A stretch of DNA of 46,653 bases, from positions 1 through 46,653 of the forward strand of contig NZ_AUAF01000030.1 in NCBI RefSeq assembly GCF_000428585.1, in the 5' to 3' direction. Shown in pieces: positions 9,077-18,524 of this stretch (position 1 is its first letter; each line of letters starts with the position of its first letter). The DNA comes from Zooshikella ganghwensis DSM 15267 (GTDB lineage: Bacteria; Pseudomonadota; Gammaproteobacteria; Pseudomonadales; Zooshikellaceae). The translations under genes were made by a program, and so were the position numbers. The notes under the pieces were generated by a model. That model was not told the DNA's origin, searched no databases, and saw nothing but the letters and a program-made list of their open reading frames with translations.

Positions 9077-11001
9077 TTATTGATCATTTACCCACCAACA
9101 CTCAAAACAGAATGAATAGGGTGGTGATATAGCAGGCCTTTGCAAATGTTTCCAGTACGCTACACGATGATAATTTAAATGCCAGTGTGGAATAATAAAA
9201 TAGTGCCAGAGCAATATTCTATCCAAACTACGAGTATATAGCTGAAGCTCCTCACGGGTGTGTGCCTTAGTTATCATCGTGAGGAGTTGGTCCACAGCGG
9301 GTAATTGAATACCCGACAAGTTGAGTGAGCCTGGGGTAGTGGCTTGTGATGAGTGATACAGCGATTTTAAGTTTTGACCAGGTGCAAGTGATTGTGACAG
9401 TGCCAGTGTTGTCATATCAAAATCAAATTGCTTAAGGCGTTCTTGATAAGAAGCGCTATCAACAATGCGAATACGCATATCAATGCCTATTCGCTTCAGA
9501 TTTTTTTGCAAAGGCAGCAGTATGCGGGAGCTGCTTTGCTGATATTCAAGCGCCTCAAAAGTAAACGGCTTACCCTGAGCATTGACTAGCTTACCTTGTT
9601 GCATGCGCCAGCCTGCAGAACGAAGTTTTTTTAAGGCAATGCGTTGTCGGTCACGAATGGTACCATCATGAATATTAGGTAGCTTGAAGGCTTTTTCTTT
9701 AATATGGGAGGGTAGTTTAAATTGTGAGAGTAGTTTTCGCTCTTCCGGTGTTGGAGAGCCAAAGCTGCCTAAGTCTGAGTTGGCAAACAAGCTGTGCGAA
9801 CGTTGGTAAGCATCATAAAATAGGACTTTGTTGGTCCATTCAAAATCGAATGTCCAGGCAATCGCTTCTCGAGCTGTAATATCATTAAACGGAAAGTGTC
9901 GGCTGTTTAAAAAAAAACCTTGCAGTGATGCAGGCTCACGATGAGGAATAACTACTTTAAGAACTTTACTTGAGTGAACGGCAGGAAAAGAGTAAGAGGT
10001 TTCCCATTGCTTAGATATATGTTCAATGCGAAAGTCATATTGGCTGGCTTTAAATGCTTCAAATGCCACCGTACTCTCTTGGAAAAAAATATACTCTACC
10101 CTATCAAAATTATAACGCCCTTGATTAATGGCTAATGATTTTCCCCAGTATTGCTCGTCCCGCTCAAAGGTAATACTTCGCCCTGGCTCGACCTTGGTCA
10201 TTCGATAAGGCCCACTATTAAGGGGTGGCTCAAGGGTGGTAGCGGCAAAATCGCGGTCTGCCCAATAGGTGGCAGATAAAACTGGAAGCTCTCCAAGCCG
10301 GAGAATCAAACTACGACGACTGTCGCCTGAGAGTATAAATTTTACCTGTTGTTTTGTCACAGCGGAGGCATCTTTAACATCAGTATAAACAAGCTTATAA
10401 CGTGGATGTCCTTTCTTGATTAATGTATTGAATGAAAAAACGACATCTTGCGCCGTAATCGGCGTGTCATTGTGAAAACGAGCTTCAGGTCGAATGTGGA
10501 AGATCACCCACTCATAATTGCTGGGAAACTCAATGTATTCCGCAATCAAACCATACGCTGTTTGATACTCATCGCCTACTCGGTTATCACCTGTGGTGCC
10601 CATAAGTAAGGTTTCATTGTTTTCATTAATGCCATATACATAAAACCCGGGGGTGTTTACAGGGCTGGTGCCTTTTAGAGTGTAAGGATTTAATGTATCA
10701 AATGTGCCTAGCGCTGATAGGGTGATCTTGCCTCCTTTAGGGGCACTGGGGTTTACATAGCTAAAATGCTTAAAGTTGTCTGGGTACTTTGGCTCACCAT
10801 GAAGTGCTATGGCAGAGACTTTAATAGTAGTGTCAGCGCCAGTTGACGTAATTTTTTTTTCGCTTGTCGTTACTGGTACTTCACTGGTATAGACATGCTG
10901 AAAACTATAGAGTCCCATAACTAAAGTCAGCCACTGAAACCAAGTCAAAGTAGTCCAATATCTTCGTGAGATATTGCCTTTTGGCAAAACCTGCTGGTGC
11001 A
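9077..11001 (-). CDS. Extracellular solute-binding protein family 5 (YejA-like), copy 2
   Basis: First gene of the transporter operon, a second YejA-type peptide-binding protein of about 640 residues. A hydrophobic segment near residues 20-35 is the likely signal sequence. It is followed by a low-complexity linker of about 30 residues, then VSAIALHGEPKYPDNFKHFSYVNPSAPKGG, parallel to copy 1. The signature FHNDTPITAQDVVFSFN is present. The ATG at 10999-11001 is preferred because GAGGGG lies just upstream; an earlier in-frame ATG at 11012-11014 overlaps that ribosome binding site. Two binding proteins served by one permease pair probably widen the substrate range. The same tandem arrangement is recalled in Pseudomonas. 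Confidence 0.9.
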
Positions 11002-11203
11002 TTTTACCCCTCATGCGTCGTTTAACAGTGAGTTGAAAGCACTACATGTGATGTTTTTTTTAATAAGTCAGTAACTTGATTAGAAATGATTACTCTTAAC
11101 AGTATATCTGGCGAGAGGGATTATGTTGGGTAGATTGATGTTTCTTTCTAACTACAAATAAGGCTGCTGCAAATACAGGGCGAGAAACTCAAAAGAGGAG
11201 GGG

Positions 11204-11233
11204 TATAACCTATTAAGCAAGTAATAGGTTATA
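11204..11233. repeat. Perfect hairpin downstream of mltD
   Basis: Arms TATAACCTATT and AATAGGTTATA (11 bp, perfect) enclose an eight-base loop. It lies 25 bases past the mltD stop on the minus strand but has no T-run after it, so it is a weak terminator candidate at best. The architecture (TATA-CC arms, eight-base loop) resembles the dispersed TACCC palindromes. Confidence 0.6.
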
Positions 11234-11257
11234 AGGGATTGAAATGTTGACTGGCTA

Positions 11258-12940
11258 TTAAGTGCCAGTCACATTAACAAACAAAGTAAGCGCCTGGCCT
11301 GGCTTTAGGTTTGTATGTGGTAGCTGATTCCAGTCTTGAATATCATCTACACGCACATTAAAGCGGGTAGCAATTCTGTAAAGTGAGTCTCCTTGACGTA
11401 CTTTATAGTTCACTTTGCGCCTTACTTTTCGCTTATCTCTTGAGGCATGAGTGCTTGATTTGGCACTGGCCAATTTTATCACCAGGCGTTGACCAGGCTT
11501 TAGGGTGTCTCGAGGTGATAAATTATTCCATTTGCTGAGCGATTTGACGCTGACATCATATTGACGGGCAATGTGCCAAAAAGAGTCTCCACGCTTCACT
11601 TTGTAATAAACGGATTTACCTTGGGCTGCAACCCGAGCTTGTTTGCCAAGGCGGCGTTGGGTACGGGTTTTAGTGTATTGGCTTAAAAGCTGGCTGGCTT
11701 GGGGAATCAGCAGAGTTTGTCCTGTACGAATTCGGTGGCTAGCGAGTTTATTGGCTTGCTGGATGACTTTGGTCCGTGTTTGAAAACGGTGAGCGATAGC
11801 AATCAGCGAGTCTCCTCGTTTGACCTGGTAGCGTTGCCACTTCATACGTTTATTGGGTGGAAGTGTTTGCAATGCATTTTGAAACTGCTTGGCTTGAGAG
11901 ATAGGTACCAGTAAGTAGTGAGGACCATTAGGATCAGTAGCCCACTGGTTAAATCCTGGGTTTAGCTGGTAGAGCCTATCCAGTGGTAAGGTAGCCATAT
12001 CCGCGGCCAAGGCTAAGTCGATTTGGCCTTGAGTTTTGATCTTTTGAAAATAAGGCTTATTGGCAACTGTGGGCATTTGGATGCCGTAACGCTCAGTGTT
12101 AGCGATGACATGTGCTAAAGCCAGCAAGCGTGGAACATACTGCTCGGTTTCCCTGGGGAGGTCGAGAGACCAGTAATCCTGAGCTTTTCCTGAGGCTTTA
12201 TTACGGCGCATTGCCTTCAGAATGGTTCCCTCTCCTGCATTGTATGAGGCTAGTGCTAGCTCCCAGTCGCCGAGGTGTGTGTAAAGTTTGCTTAAGTAGT
12301 CCAGTGCTGCATTGGTGGAAGCAACCACATCACGGCGACCGTCATACCACCAATTTTGCTTAAGTCCAAAATATTTTCCTGTACTGGGAATAAACTGCCA
12401 GAGGCCTGAAGCCCTTCCTGGTGAGTAGGCAAAAGGATCATAGGCACTTTCAATCACAGGGAGCAAGGCCAATTCAGTGGGTAATCCACGTTGCTCAATC
12501 AGTTCTGCAATGTAAAACAGGTAGGGTTCAGCTCGCTCACTCACTCGCTGGATATATCGGGGGTTTCTTTTAAACCAGGCAATCTCACGCTGCATACGTG
12601 GATTGTCAACAGAGTAGGGTAGGGAAAACTGTTGGCTTATCCGCTGCCAAACATTATTGAACTGAACTATGTTTGATGATGTTGTGTCAGTTTGCTGCAA
12701 TGTTTCCTGATCCGCACGGGCTGCAGCTTCTGCAGAGAGAGACTGGGTTGCAGGTTCTTGGTGAAACCAGGAGAAAACAGATTGAGGAGGGTCTGGCTCT
12801 GGAGCTTTACTTGAAGCAGTCAGTGGTTTACTGGTTTGACAGCCTGTAAGCAGGACTGTGCCCGTGAGTCCGAGACAACAAAGTATTCGGCGGTAGGCTT
12901 TTTTGCCCCCAAAAGAGTCATTTTGATAATACAACATCAT
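11258..12940 (-). CDS. mltD: Membrane-bound lytic murein transglycosylase D with three LysM domains
   Basis: An outer-membrane lipoprotein that cleaves peptidoglycan glycan strands with formation of anhydro-muramic ends. The lipobox LLTGC follows a short hydrophobic stretch. The lytic transglycosylase domain contains LPVIESAYDPFAYSPGRASG, in which the Glu is catalytic, and GLWQFIPSTGKYFGL. Three LysM peptidoglycan-binding repeats follow in the C-terminal third (starting YQVKRGDSL, YYKVKRGDSF and NYKVRQGDSL). The start is uncertain: the frame is open back to a TTG at 12998-13000, but the ATG pair at 12935-12940 gives a normal lipoprotein signal. No strong ribosome binding site is visible for either. 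Confidence 0.92.
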   Translation of the reverse strand: MMLYYQNDSFGGKKAYRRILCCLGLTGTVLLTGCQTSKPLTASSKAPEPDPPQSVFSWFHQEPATQSLSAEAAARADQETLQQTDTTSSNIVQFNNVWQRISQQFSLPYSVDNPRMQREIAWFKRNPRYIQRVSERAEPYLFYIAELIEQRGLPTELALLPVIESAYDPFAYSPGRASGLWQFIPSTGKYFGLKQNWWYDGRRDVVASTNAALDYLSKLYTHLGDWELALASYNAGEGTILKAMRRNKASGKAQDYWSLDLPRETEQYVPRLLALAHVIANTERYGIQMPTVANKPYFQKIKTQGQIDLALAADMATLPLDRLYQLNPGFNQWATDPNGPHYLLVPISQAKQFQNALQTLPPNKRMKWQRYQVKRGDSLIAIAHRFQTRTKVIQQANKLASHRIRTGQTLLIPQASQLLSQYTKTRTQRRLGKQARVAAQGKSVYYKVKRGDSFWHIARQYDVSVKSLSKWNNLSPRDTLKPGQRLVIKLASAKSSTHASRDKRKVRRKVNYKVRQGDSLYRIATRFNVRVDDIQDWNQLPHTNLKPGQALTLFVNVTGT

Positions 12941-13107
12941 ATGGCCAGGATTGTGTAACACACTTTTTATGAGGCGAGCCTTCTGAGCACTTCTGAACAA
13001 GGAGGTCGCAGTGTTTATGGTAACTTTAGGTCATTGCGCTTAAATTTGTTGAAATATATCTATAAAAAAGTGCGCAGCATATCATCAAAATACTGTGAAA
13101 TGTAAAG

Positions 13108-13133
13108 AATAAAAAAGCCGCAAAAAGCGGCTT
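13108..13133 (-). terminator. Intrinsic terminator of gloB
   Basis: Read on the minus strand, AAGCCGC-TTTTT-GCGGCTT forms a 7-bp stem (13115-13133) directly followed by a T-rich run (TTTTTTATT). It lies 66 bases after the gloB stop and before mltD, so gloB and mltD are probably separate transcription units. Confidence 0.85.
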
Positions 13134-13198
13134 GATGATAATAAAGAGCGTGTTTTTTTGTTGGATCGCGTAGTTTTTAATCGAGGGGGGTTAAGCTG

Positions 13199-13978
13199 TC
13201 AGAAATGATCTTTCCAACGCCGTAGCGTTGCAAAGACATCAACAGGACTAGCCAGGCTTTGCTGTACATGCGACTCACAGCGTTGCTTTACGGTGAGTTC
13301 TGTGCAACGTAAAAAAGGGTTAGTACTTAACTCTTCGGCAATGGTAGAGGGGAGGGTCGGTTGGTGATTATTGCGTAACTGTGTTACATGTTGGCGTCGT
13401 GCTGCCAGTTCAGCATTGTCTGGTTCAACAGTATGCGCAAAGGCAAGGTTGTTTTGTGTATATTCATGAGCACAATAGACTAATGTGTTTGCAGGTAAGT
13501 GAGCCAACTGCTGTAAGGACTGGTAAAGCTGTTGTGGCGATCCTTCAAACAAGCGGCCACATCCACCCGCAAATAGGGTGTCACCACAAAATAATACTGG
13601 CTGACTAAGCAGTGTTTCAGAAAAATAGGCAATATGATCAAGCGTATGTCCCGGCACTGCAACTACGTTAACACTATGATTCAGCAAGGTAAGCGTATCA
13701 TTTGCTTTTAGTGGGACGTCGATGTCATGGATAGCATCACTTTCAGGACCATAAGTAGTCGGCTTGAAGAGTTTTTTGAGGGCTTTAAGTCCACCAATAT
13801 GGTCAAAGTGATGATGAGTGATGAGAATACCTTCCAGCTGTAACTGCTTTTCCTGTAGGGTATCAATCACAACTTTCGCATCGCCAGGATCTACAACCCA
13901 CGCTTTGTGAGTTTTGGTATCACTGATGAGCCAGATATAATTATCATTAAATGCAGGAATAGGTGATATAGAAAGCAT
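13199..13978 (-). CDS. gloB: Hydroxyacylglutathione hydrolase (glyoxalase II)
   Basis: A 259-residue metallo-beta-lactamase-fold enzyme that hydrolyses S-lactoylglutathione to lactate and glutathione in methylglyoxal detoxification. The metal-binding signature THHHFDHIGG is at about residues 54-63. HTLDH supplies a further histidine, GDTLFAGGCGR the bridging aspartate, and CAHEYT another histidine. The length is that of bacterial GloB. It is divergent from the methyltransferase-rnhA-dnaQ group, a neighbourhood also found in E. coli and pseudomonads. Confidence 0.96.
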   Translation of the reverse strand: MLSISPIPAFNDNYIWLISDTKTHKAWVVDPGDAKVVIDTLQEKQLQLEGILITHHHFDHIGGLKALKKLFKPTTYGPESDAIHDIDVPLKANDTLTLLNHSVNVVAVPGHTLDHIAYFSETLLSQPVLFCGDTLFAGGCGRLFEGSPQQLYQSLQQLAHLPANTLVYCAHEYTQNNLAFAHTVEPDNAELAARRQHVTQLRNNHQPTLPSTIAEELSTNPFLRCTELTVKQRCESHVQQSLASPVDVFATLRRWKDHF

Positions 13979-14097
13979 ATGTCGCGCACCTGACAGATTA
14001 ATTATAGTAAATCATTAATGGTATTATACGGTATACCCTGCGCGAGTCATTTCTAGGGTTTGTTACTGGAACTATTCTTGTGCCCTAGGGGGTATAA

Positions 14098-14117
14098 AAA
14101 CCCTTCGCTAAGAGTAT
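14098..14117. repeat. Degenerate copy of the dispersed palindrome
   Basis: AAACCCTTCGCTAAGAGTAT keeps the CCCTTCGCT core of the copies at 7127, 28951 and 30344, but the right arm is mutated (GAGTAT instead of GGGTAT). It sits 20 bases before the methyltransferase start. Confidence 0.55.
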
Positions 14118-14137
14118 AGTTAGCTAATGAGTGTGTT

Positions 14138-14902
14138 ATGAAATTTTGGCGTAACGTCAAGCAGCGACCCAGTTACTCGGCAGTCTTGCCCATTTTGCAC
14201 CAGTGGTTACAAACCGGTGTAGGTAAGCGTTTTCTTGCCTCAGGTCACCAGCTTTTGGATCACACACTTGAAAGCGTATTTGGTTATCATGGCGTTGTTG
14301 TGAGTATTTGTGAAACGCCCTCAATTTTACAAGCCAGTCGAGTTGCCCATCATACATTAATAACGCCTTTTTCATTGCCCGCTTGGGGGGCACAACAGAT
14401 TATTGCTTCCCCAAGCCACTGGCCGCTTAGGCCTAGAAGTGTCGATATGGTCTTAATACACCATGGTTTAGATTATGTAGAACGTCCTCATCGACTATTA
14501 AGAGAGGCCTGCAAAGTAGTTATTCCTGGTGGCAAGATCATTATTGTCGGGTTTAACCCGTGGAGTTTATGGGGGGCGTCGCGGCGCTTAAGAGAGCGCT
14601 ATAAACGGGGTGGTAAATACGCCAACTTTATTGCTGTGCGCCGGCTACAGGACTGGCTAACATTACTGAACTTCTCTGTTGATCATTTACAATACGCGGG
14701 CTTCACGTTGCCTATTGCGCAGGGGAAAATAGCTGAGCCTGCTTGGGAAAAACGCTGTGAACGTTGGCACTTACCCTTTGGTAGCCTGTATTTACTAAAG
14801 GCTACTCGAGAGTTAACGGGGATGACACCTATTCGTCCTGTGTGGCGCCAGTTAAGAGAAACACTGACAACTCCCACCTTAGTGGAACCTAATACACGAT
14901 GA
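14138..14902 (+). CDS. SAM-dependent methyltransferase, YafS-like
   Basis: A 254-residue class I methyltransferase-like protein. The segment RPRSVDMVLIHHGLDYVERPHRLLREACKVVIPGGKIIIVGFNPWSLWG is the distal half of the fold, with a Methyltransf_11-type post-motif region. The canonical glycine-rich SAM loop is not obvious, since residues around 50-70 read VVVSICETPSIL. SAM binding may therefore be atypical. The position next to rnhA, dnaQ and opposite gloB matches yafS in E. coli. The substrate is unknown. The stop is ten bases before the first possible rnhA start, suggesting an operon. Confidence 0.8.
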   Translation: MKFWRNVKQRPSYSAVLPILHQWLQTGVGKRFLASGHQLLDHTLESVFGYHGVVVSICETPSILQASRVAHHTLITPFSLPAWGAQQIIASPSHWPLRPRSVDMVLIHHGLDYVERPHRLLREACKVVIPGGKIIIVGFNPWSLWGASRRLRERYKRGGKYANFIAVRRLQDWLTLLNFSVDHLQYAGFTLPIAQGKIAEPAWEKRCERWHLPFGSLYLLKATRELTGMTPIRPVWRQLRETLTTPTLVEPNTR

Positions 14903-14923
14903 AAGATTTAAGTGGAGAATAGT

Positions 14924-15367
14924 TTGAGTCAGGTAGTAGAAATTTTTACAGATGGTGCGTGTAAAGGTAATCCTGGTCCAGGAGGCTGGGGGGTGTTATT
15001 GCGCTACAAGCGCAAAGAAAAAACCTTATGTGGCGGTGAGCTGGAAACCACCAATAACCGTATGGAGTTAACAGCTGCGATTGAAGGACTAAAGGCCCTG
15101 ACACGTCCTTGTAAAGTGCGCCTGACAACGGATTCAGAATACTTACGTAAAGGTATTTCAGAGTGGATGCCTAACTGGAAGCGTCGAAACTGGCGAACAG
15201 CCAGTAAATCTCCCGTTAAAAATGCTGATCTCTGGCAAGCATTGGATGTTGAGGCTCAGCGTCATCAGGTGGAGTGGTGTTGGGTTAAGGCCCACAATGG
15301 ACATCCTGATAATGAGCGGGCTGACCAGTTAGCAAACCAAGGCGTAACAAAGGTTTTGTCATCATAG
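14924..15367 (+). CDS. rnhA: Ribonuclease HI
   Basis: Degrades the RNA strand of RNA-DNA hybrids. The protein begins [20 protein letters not shown] if translated from the TTG at 14924-14926, which has GGAGA at an ideal distance upstream. An in-frame GTG at 14912 would overlap that ribosome binding site and is less likely. All catalytic acids are visible: Asp in FTDGACKGN, Glu in [10 protein letters not shown], Asp in TTDSEYL and Asp in NERADQLAN. The His of KAHNGHPDN is also present. It lies between the methyltransferase gene and dnaQ, the usual context. Confidence 0.96.
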   Translation: MSQVVEIFTDGACKGNPGPGGWGVLLRYKRKEKTLCGGELETTNNRMELTAAIEGLKALTRPCKVRLTTDSEYLRKGISEWMPNWKRRNWRTASKSPVKNADLWQALDVEAQRHQVEWCWVKAHNGHPDNERADQLANQGVTKVLSS

Positions 15368-15407
15368 GTTAATCAGTGATTGTGGATTTTAGTTAAGAAG
15401 AGCTGCC

Positions 15408-16142
15408 ATGCGTATAGTTGTCTTAGATACTGAAACAACAGGCCTTGAGCCCTCTCAAGGGCATCGAATTATTGAAATAGGTTGTGTTGAGCTGGAAAAC
15501 CGTCGTTATACTGGACGCAGCTTTCATTGCTATATCCAGCCAGACCGAGAGGTGGATGAGGGTGCGGTTCAAGTTCATGGTATTACCAATGAATTTTTGC
15601 AGGATAAACCGCGCTTCCATGAAATTGTTGAAGAATTTGTCGCCTTCGTAAGAGGGGCAGAGCTTGTTATTCATAATGCCCCCTTTGATGTAGGCTTTAT
15701 AAATCACGAGTTTAATCTTCTCTCGCCCCCAGTACCTGCCGTCGATACGATCTGTCAGATCACTGATAGTTTAGTCATGGCGCGGAAAAAACATCCTGGG
15801 CAGAAGAATAGTTTGGATGCGTTGTGTAAGCGATACGGTGTTGATAACTCTGCTCGAACTTATCATGGCGCCTTATTAGATGCGGAAATTCTGGCGGATG
15901 TCTACCTGACCATGACGGGTGGGCAAACCATGCTATCGTTGGGTTCTGCAGATAGTGATGATGAAGGAGAAGGAGCTAGCCGTATCCATCGGGTTTCCAG
16001 CGATCGCTCTCCACTACCCGTTATTCTGGCATCAGCTGAGGAAATCGAGACCCATCAAGCAAAACTTAAGCAGATGGCTGATAGTGGTGCCTGTTTGTGG
16101 CATGAATTAGAGGCTGGGGGTGAACAGCACCAAGAAGTTTGA
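15408..16142 (+). CDS. dnaQ: DNA polymerase III epsilon subunit (3'-5' proofreading exonuclease)
   Basis: A 244-residue DEDDh exonuclease that proofreads during replication as part of the polymerase III core. ExoI is VLDTETTGLEP with Asp and Glu catalytic residues. ExoII is VIHNAPFDVGFINHE with the third acid. ExoIII is YHGALLDAEILADVY with the general-base His and last Asp. The C-terminal 60 residues form the variable tail that in E. coli binds the alpha subunit. The ATG follows AAGAGC. It is 40 bases after rnhA and co-directional with it. Confidence 0.96.
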   Translation: MRIVVLDTETTGLEPSQGHRIIEIGCVELENRRYTGRSFHCYIQPDREVDEGAVQVHGITNEFLQDKPRFHEIVEEFVAFVRGAELVIHNAPFDVGFINHEFNLLSPPVPAVDTICQITDSLVMARKKHPGQKNSLDALCKRYGVDNSARTYHGALLDAEILADVYLTMTGGQTMLSLGSADSDDEGEGASRIHRVSSDRSPLPVILASAEEIETHQAKLKQMADSGACLWHELEAGGEQHQEV

Positions 16143-16168
16143 TGGCAAGTGCTGAACTGCTAAGAATG

Positions 16169-16208
16169 TTTTAGCCAACCACCCAAGGTTTAGAGTGGTT
16201 GGCTAAAA
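16169..16208. repeat. Perfect 14-bp hairpin between convergent dnaQ and nhaB
   Basis: Arms TTTTAGCCAACCAC (16169-16182) and GTGGTTGGCTAAAA (16195-16208) are perfectly complementary around a 12-base loop. A T-run precedes rather than follows the GC part of the stem on both strands, so termination, if any, would rely on the TA-rich stem base. It is the only candidate terminator between dnaQ and nhaB. Confidence 0.7.
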
Positions 16209-16214
16209 AAGCAA

Positions 16215-17732
16215 CTAGATTAATGTTGAAACACAGATATAACCTACGATGGTTAATACAATGGTATAGGGCAAGGCCATAATAACCATTCGACCATAGC
16301 TCAAGCGAATGAGCGGAGCGAGTGCAGAAGTTAACAGGAATAGAAAGGCTGCTTGACCATTAGGTGTGGCGACACTCGGTAAGTTAGTACCTGTATTGAT
16401 TGCGATAGCTAACATATCAAGGTGGTCACGAGTGATGAGGTTAGCTTTGTAGGCATCAACCACTTCGTTAATGTAAACAGTTGCTACAAACACGTTATCA
16501 CTGATCATGGATAGAATACCATTAGCCAAAAAGAACATGCCTGGCTGAACAGATTTATCCATTTCAAGTACTGCATTGATGATAGGGGTAAACAGGTGCT
16601 GGTCATGTATCACTGCAACAATACCAAAGAAGACGACAAGCAAAGAGGTGAAGGGTAAGGCTTCTTCAAAAGCTTTACCTAACTGGTGCTCTTCAATAAT
16701 ACCCGTAAATGCAGTAATCAAAACAATTACTAATAACCCGATAAAACCAACCTCAGCCACATGAAAGGCTAAGCCCAGCATGAGAATAATACCCGCTATT
16801 GCTTGTACTATAAGGGCGGCAATATCTTTGTTATTACGCTTTTCTGCCTCAATCTCAGCATGCTCGGTTAAAATTTCCCGGACAGCAACTGGTAGTGTTG
16901 CACCATAGCCAAACCAGCCGGTTTTCTCTAATACAACAAGTGTTAATAACCCGGCAACAAATACTGGCATGGTGACAGGCGCCATGCGTAAAAAGAACTC
17001 GACAAATTCCCACTGTACTTTTTCAGCAATCAGTAGGTTCTGAGGTTCGCCGACGACAGTGCAGACTCCACCAAGTGCAGTACCTATAGCAGCATGCATC
17101 ATAAGGTTGCGCAGGAAGGAGCGAAATTGTTCAAGGTCGGAACGATGGAGTTCTATCACCATGTCATCTTGATGATAGTTATGGTCAAGATGTTGAAGCT
17201 TTTTACCTGAGGCAACTTTGTGGTAAACCGTGTAAAAGCCAACAGCCACACTGATAATAACGGCAGTTACAGTCAATGCATCTAAAAATGCAGATAACAC
17301 AGCAGAAACAATCGAAAAGAGAAGTGATAGCACCAGCTTTGAACGAACACTGATTAATATCTTGGTGAATATAAAGAGCAGCAGGTCTTTCATGAAATAG
17401 ATGCCTGCCACCATAAACATCAGTAGCAAAATGACAGGGAAGTTTTGGAAAACTTCATGCTCTAAAGAATCAGGTGTGGTGAGGCGCAAAAGCATGGCTT
17501 CGATGACGAGAAGTCCACCGGGTTGGAGGGGGTAGCATTTCAGTGCCATTGCCAGTGTAAAAATAAACTCTAATACAAGACACCATGAGGCTACTGTGGG
17601 ACCTGTTTCTGAGGGCAAGAAAAGTAAAATCAATGGGTTAATGACTAAAAATGCCAGAATGGTGTACTTGTACCAATCCGCTGAGTTTCCCAGAAAGTTG
17701 TGCATAAATGCACTTTTAACAGAACTAGGCAT
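16215..17732 (-). CDS. nhaB: Na+/H+ antiporter NhaB
   Basis: A 505-residue polytopic inner-membrane protein exchanging sodium for protons in pH and sodium homeostasis. The N-terminus [26 protein letters not shown] is characteristic of NhaB. Other family landmarks are [25 protein letters not shown] and [14 protein letters not shown], followed by [24 protein letters not shown]. The length equals that of known NhaB. AGGAAG precedes the ATG. A perfect 22-bp palindrome lies 28 bases upstream of the start and could be an operator. Confidence 0.96.
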   Translation of the reverse strand: MPSSVKSAFMHNFLGNSADWYKYTILAFLVINPLILLFLPSETGPTVASWCLVLEFIFTLAMALKCYPLQPGGLLVIEAMLLRLTTPDSLEHEVFQNFPVILLLMFMVAGIYFMKDLLLFIFTKILISVRSKLVLSLLFSIVSAVLSAFLDALTVTAVIISVAVGFYTVYHKVASGKKLQHLDHNYHQDDMVIELHRSDLEQFRSFLRNLMMHAAIGTALGGVCTVVGEPQNLLIAEKVQWEFVEFFLRMAPVTMPVFVAGLLTLVVLEKTGWFGYGATLPVAVREILTEHAEIEAEKRNNKDIAALIVQAIAGIILMLGLAFHVAEVGFIGLLVIVLITAFTGIIEEHQLGKAFEEALPFTSLLVVFFGIVAVIHDQHLFTPIINAVLEMDKSVQPGMFFLANGILSMISDNVFVATVYINEVVDAYKANLITRDHLDMLAIAINTGTNLPSVATPNGQAAFLFLLTSALAPLIRLSYGRMVIMALPYTIVLTIVGYICVSTLI

Positions 17733-17759
17733 ACGCTCTTCCTAACTTAAGTTACTGGC

Positions 17760-17781
17760 CATGTTGGTATATACCAACATG
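17760..17781. promoter_or_regulatory. Perfect 22-bp palindrome upstream of nhaB, possible operator
   Basis: The dyad is CATGTTGGTAT followed by its exact reverse complement, with core GGTATATACC. It is centred about 38 bases upstream of the nhaB ATG, where a dimeric repressor or activator could act. No T-run follows, so a terminator is unlikely. Confidence 0.6.
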
Positions 17782-18030
17782 CAAACAACTGAACACTGCA
17801 ACCAGTGGCTATAGGTGCCAATATCCATTATACGAGGGACACTTAATGCTTTAGCAAGCCATGAAGGGCGTTGTTGCGAAAAGCAGAGGTGTACCACACA
17901 GGTGTCAATGGCTAATCCAAACTAAAGCATATTGCGTAAACAGACGCAGCACTGAATGAAGATTAGTACACTGACAGCCATTTCAGGACATGGCTTGTTG
18001 CAACTGAAGATGGTTGCTTGTGGCACCGCC

Positions 18031-18119
18031 TCGCCTTTGGTGGTAAGACCCACTCTTATTTTCAGGTGAGTTTAATCCAGGTTAAGGTATCTGTGGTCAG
18101 ATCTTACCACCAAAGGCGA
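18031..18119. repeat. 89-bp element bounded by perfect 18-bp inverted repeats
   Basis: The left arm TCGCCTTTGGTGGTAAGA (18031-18048) is matched exactly in reverse complement at 18102-18119, with a 53-bp spacer. No convincing direct repeat flanks it. It could be a small non-autonomous transposable element or a long RNA hairpin. Confidence 0.75.
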
Positions 18120-18326
18120 CACGCGCACTTTAATATAGTCAACCACTAATTTAGTGGCGATGATATAAATCAGTTTAAGACAAGGTGAAATAAATTATAA
18201 CGACTTTCTCTCAGAAAAGCAGTTTCTAACAAGTATTTCAGCAGGTCGTACAGATAGATCACGTACAACATACTCGCTTTTTAGGGGGTAGTTGTTATAT
18301 TTAACAGAGGTATGGTAACGGTTTTT

Positions 18327-18358
18327 GCATGACGTCATGCCTTATAAAATATAAGGCA
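18327..18358. promoter_or_regulatory. 14-bp palindrome overlapping a 9-bp hairpin
   Basis: GCATGACGTCATGC (18327-18340) is a perfect dyad with a TGACGTCA core. It runs into TGCCTTATA-AAA-TATAAGGCA (18338-18358), a perfect hairpin. The first looks like a regulator site. Its target would be the transcript leading to fimL or the structured RNA before it. Confidence 0.5.
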
Positions 18359-18524
18359 GTTTTGCAGTCGTGCATCTTATTCGTTGTGTTTATCACTAAA
18401 ATAATGACATACTTGAAGTCATTACCTTTATTGGTGTGCTGTTATTAGACATGATGTTGGGGATGTTAAATTTTACGCAGGGTAGCAGCACATAGCCTGA
18501 GTAGATTCATTGAGGTTATGCAGG

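Noticed and set aside
16169-16208. Intrinsic terminator for dnaQ or nhaB
   Set aside because: The stem is perfect but lacks a T-run after it on either strand, so it is listed as a hairpin rather than a terminator.
18031-18119. Insertion sequence remnant
   Set aside because: No coding remnant and no target duplication could be found, so only an inverted-repeat element is claimed.
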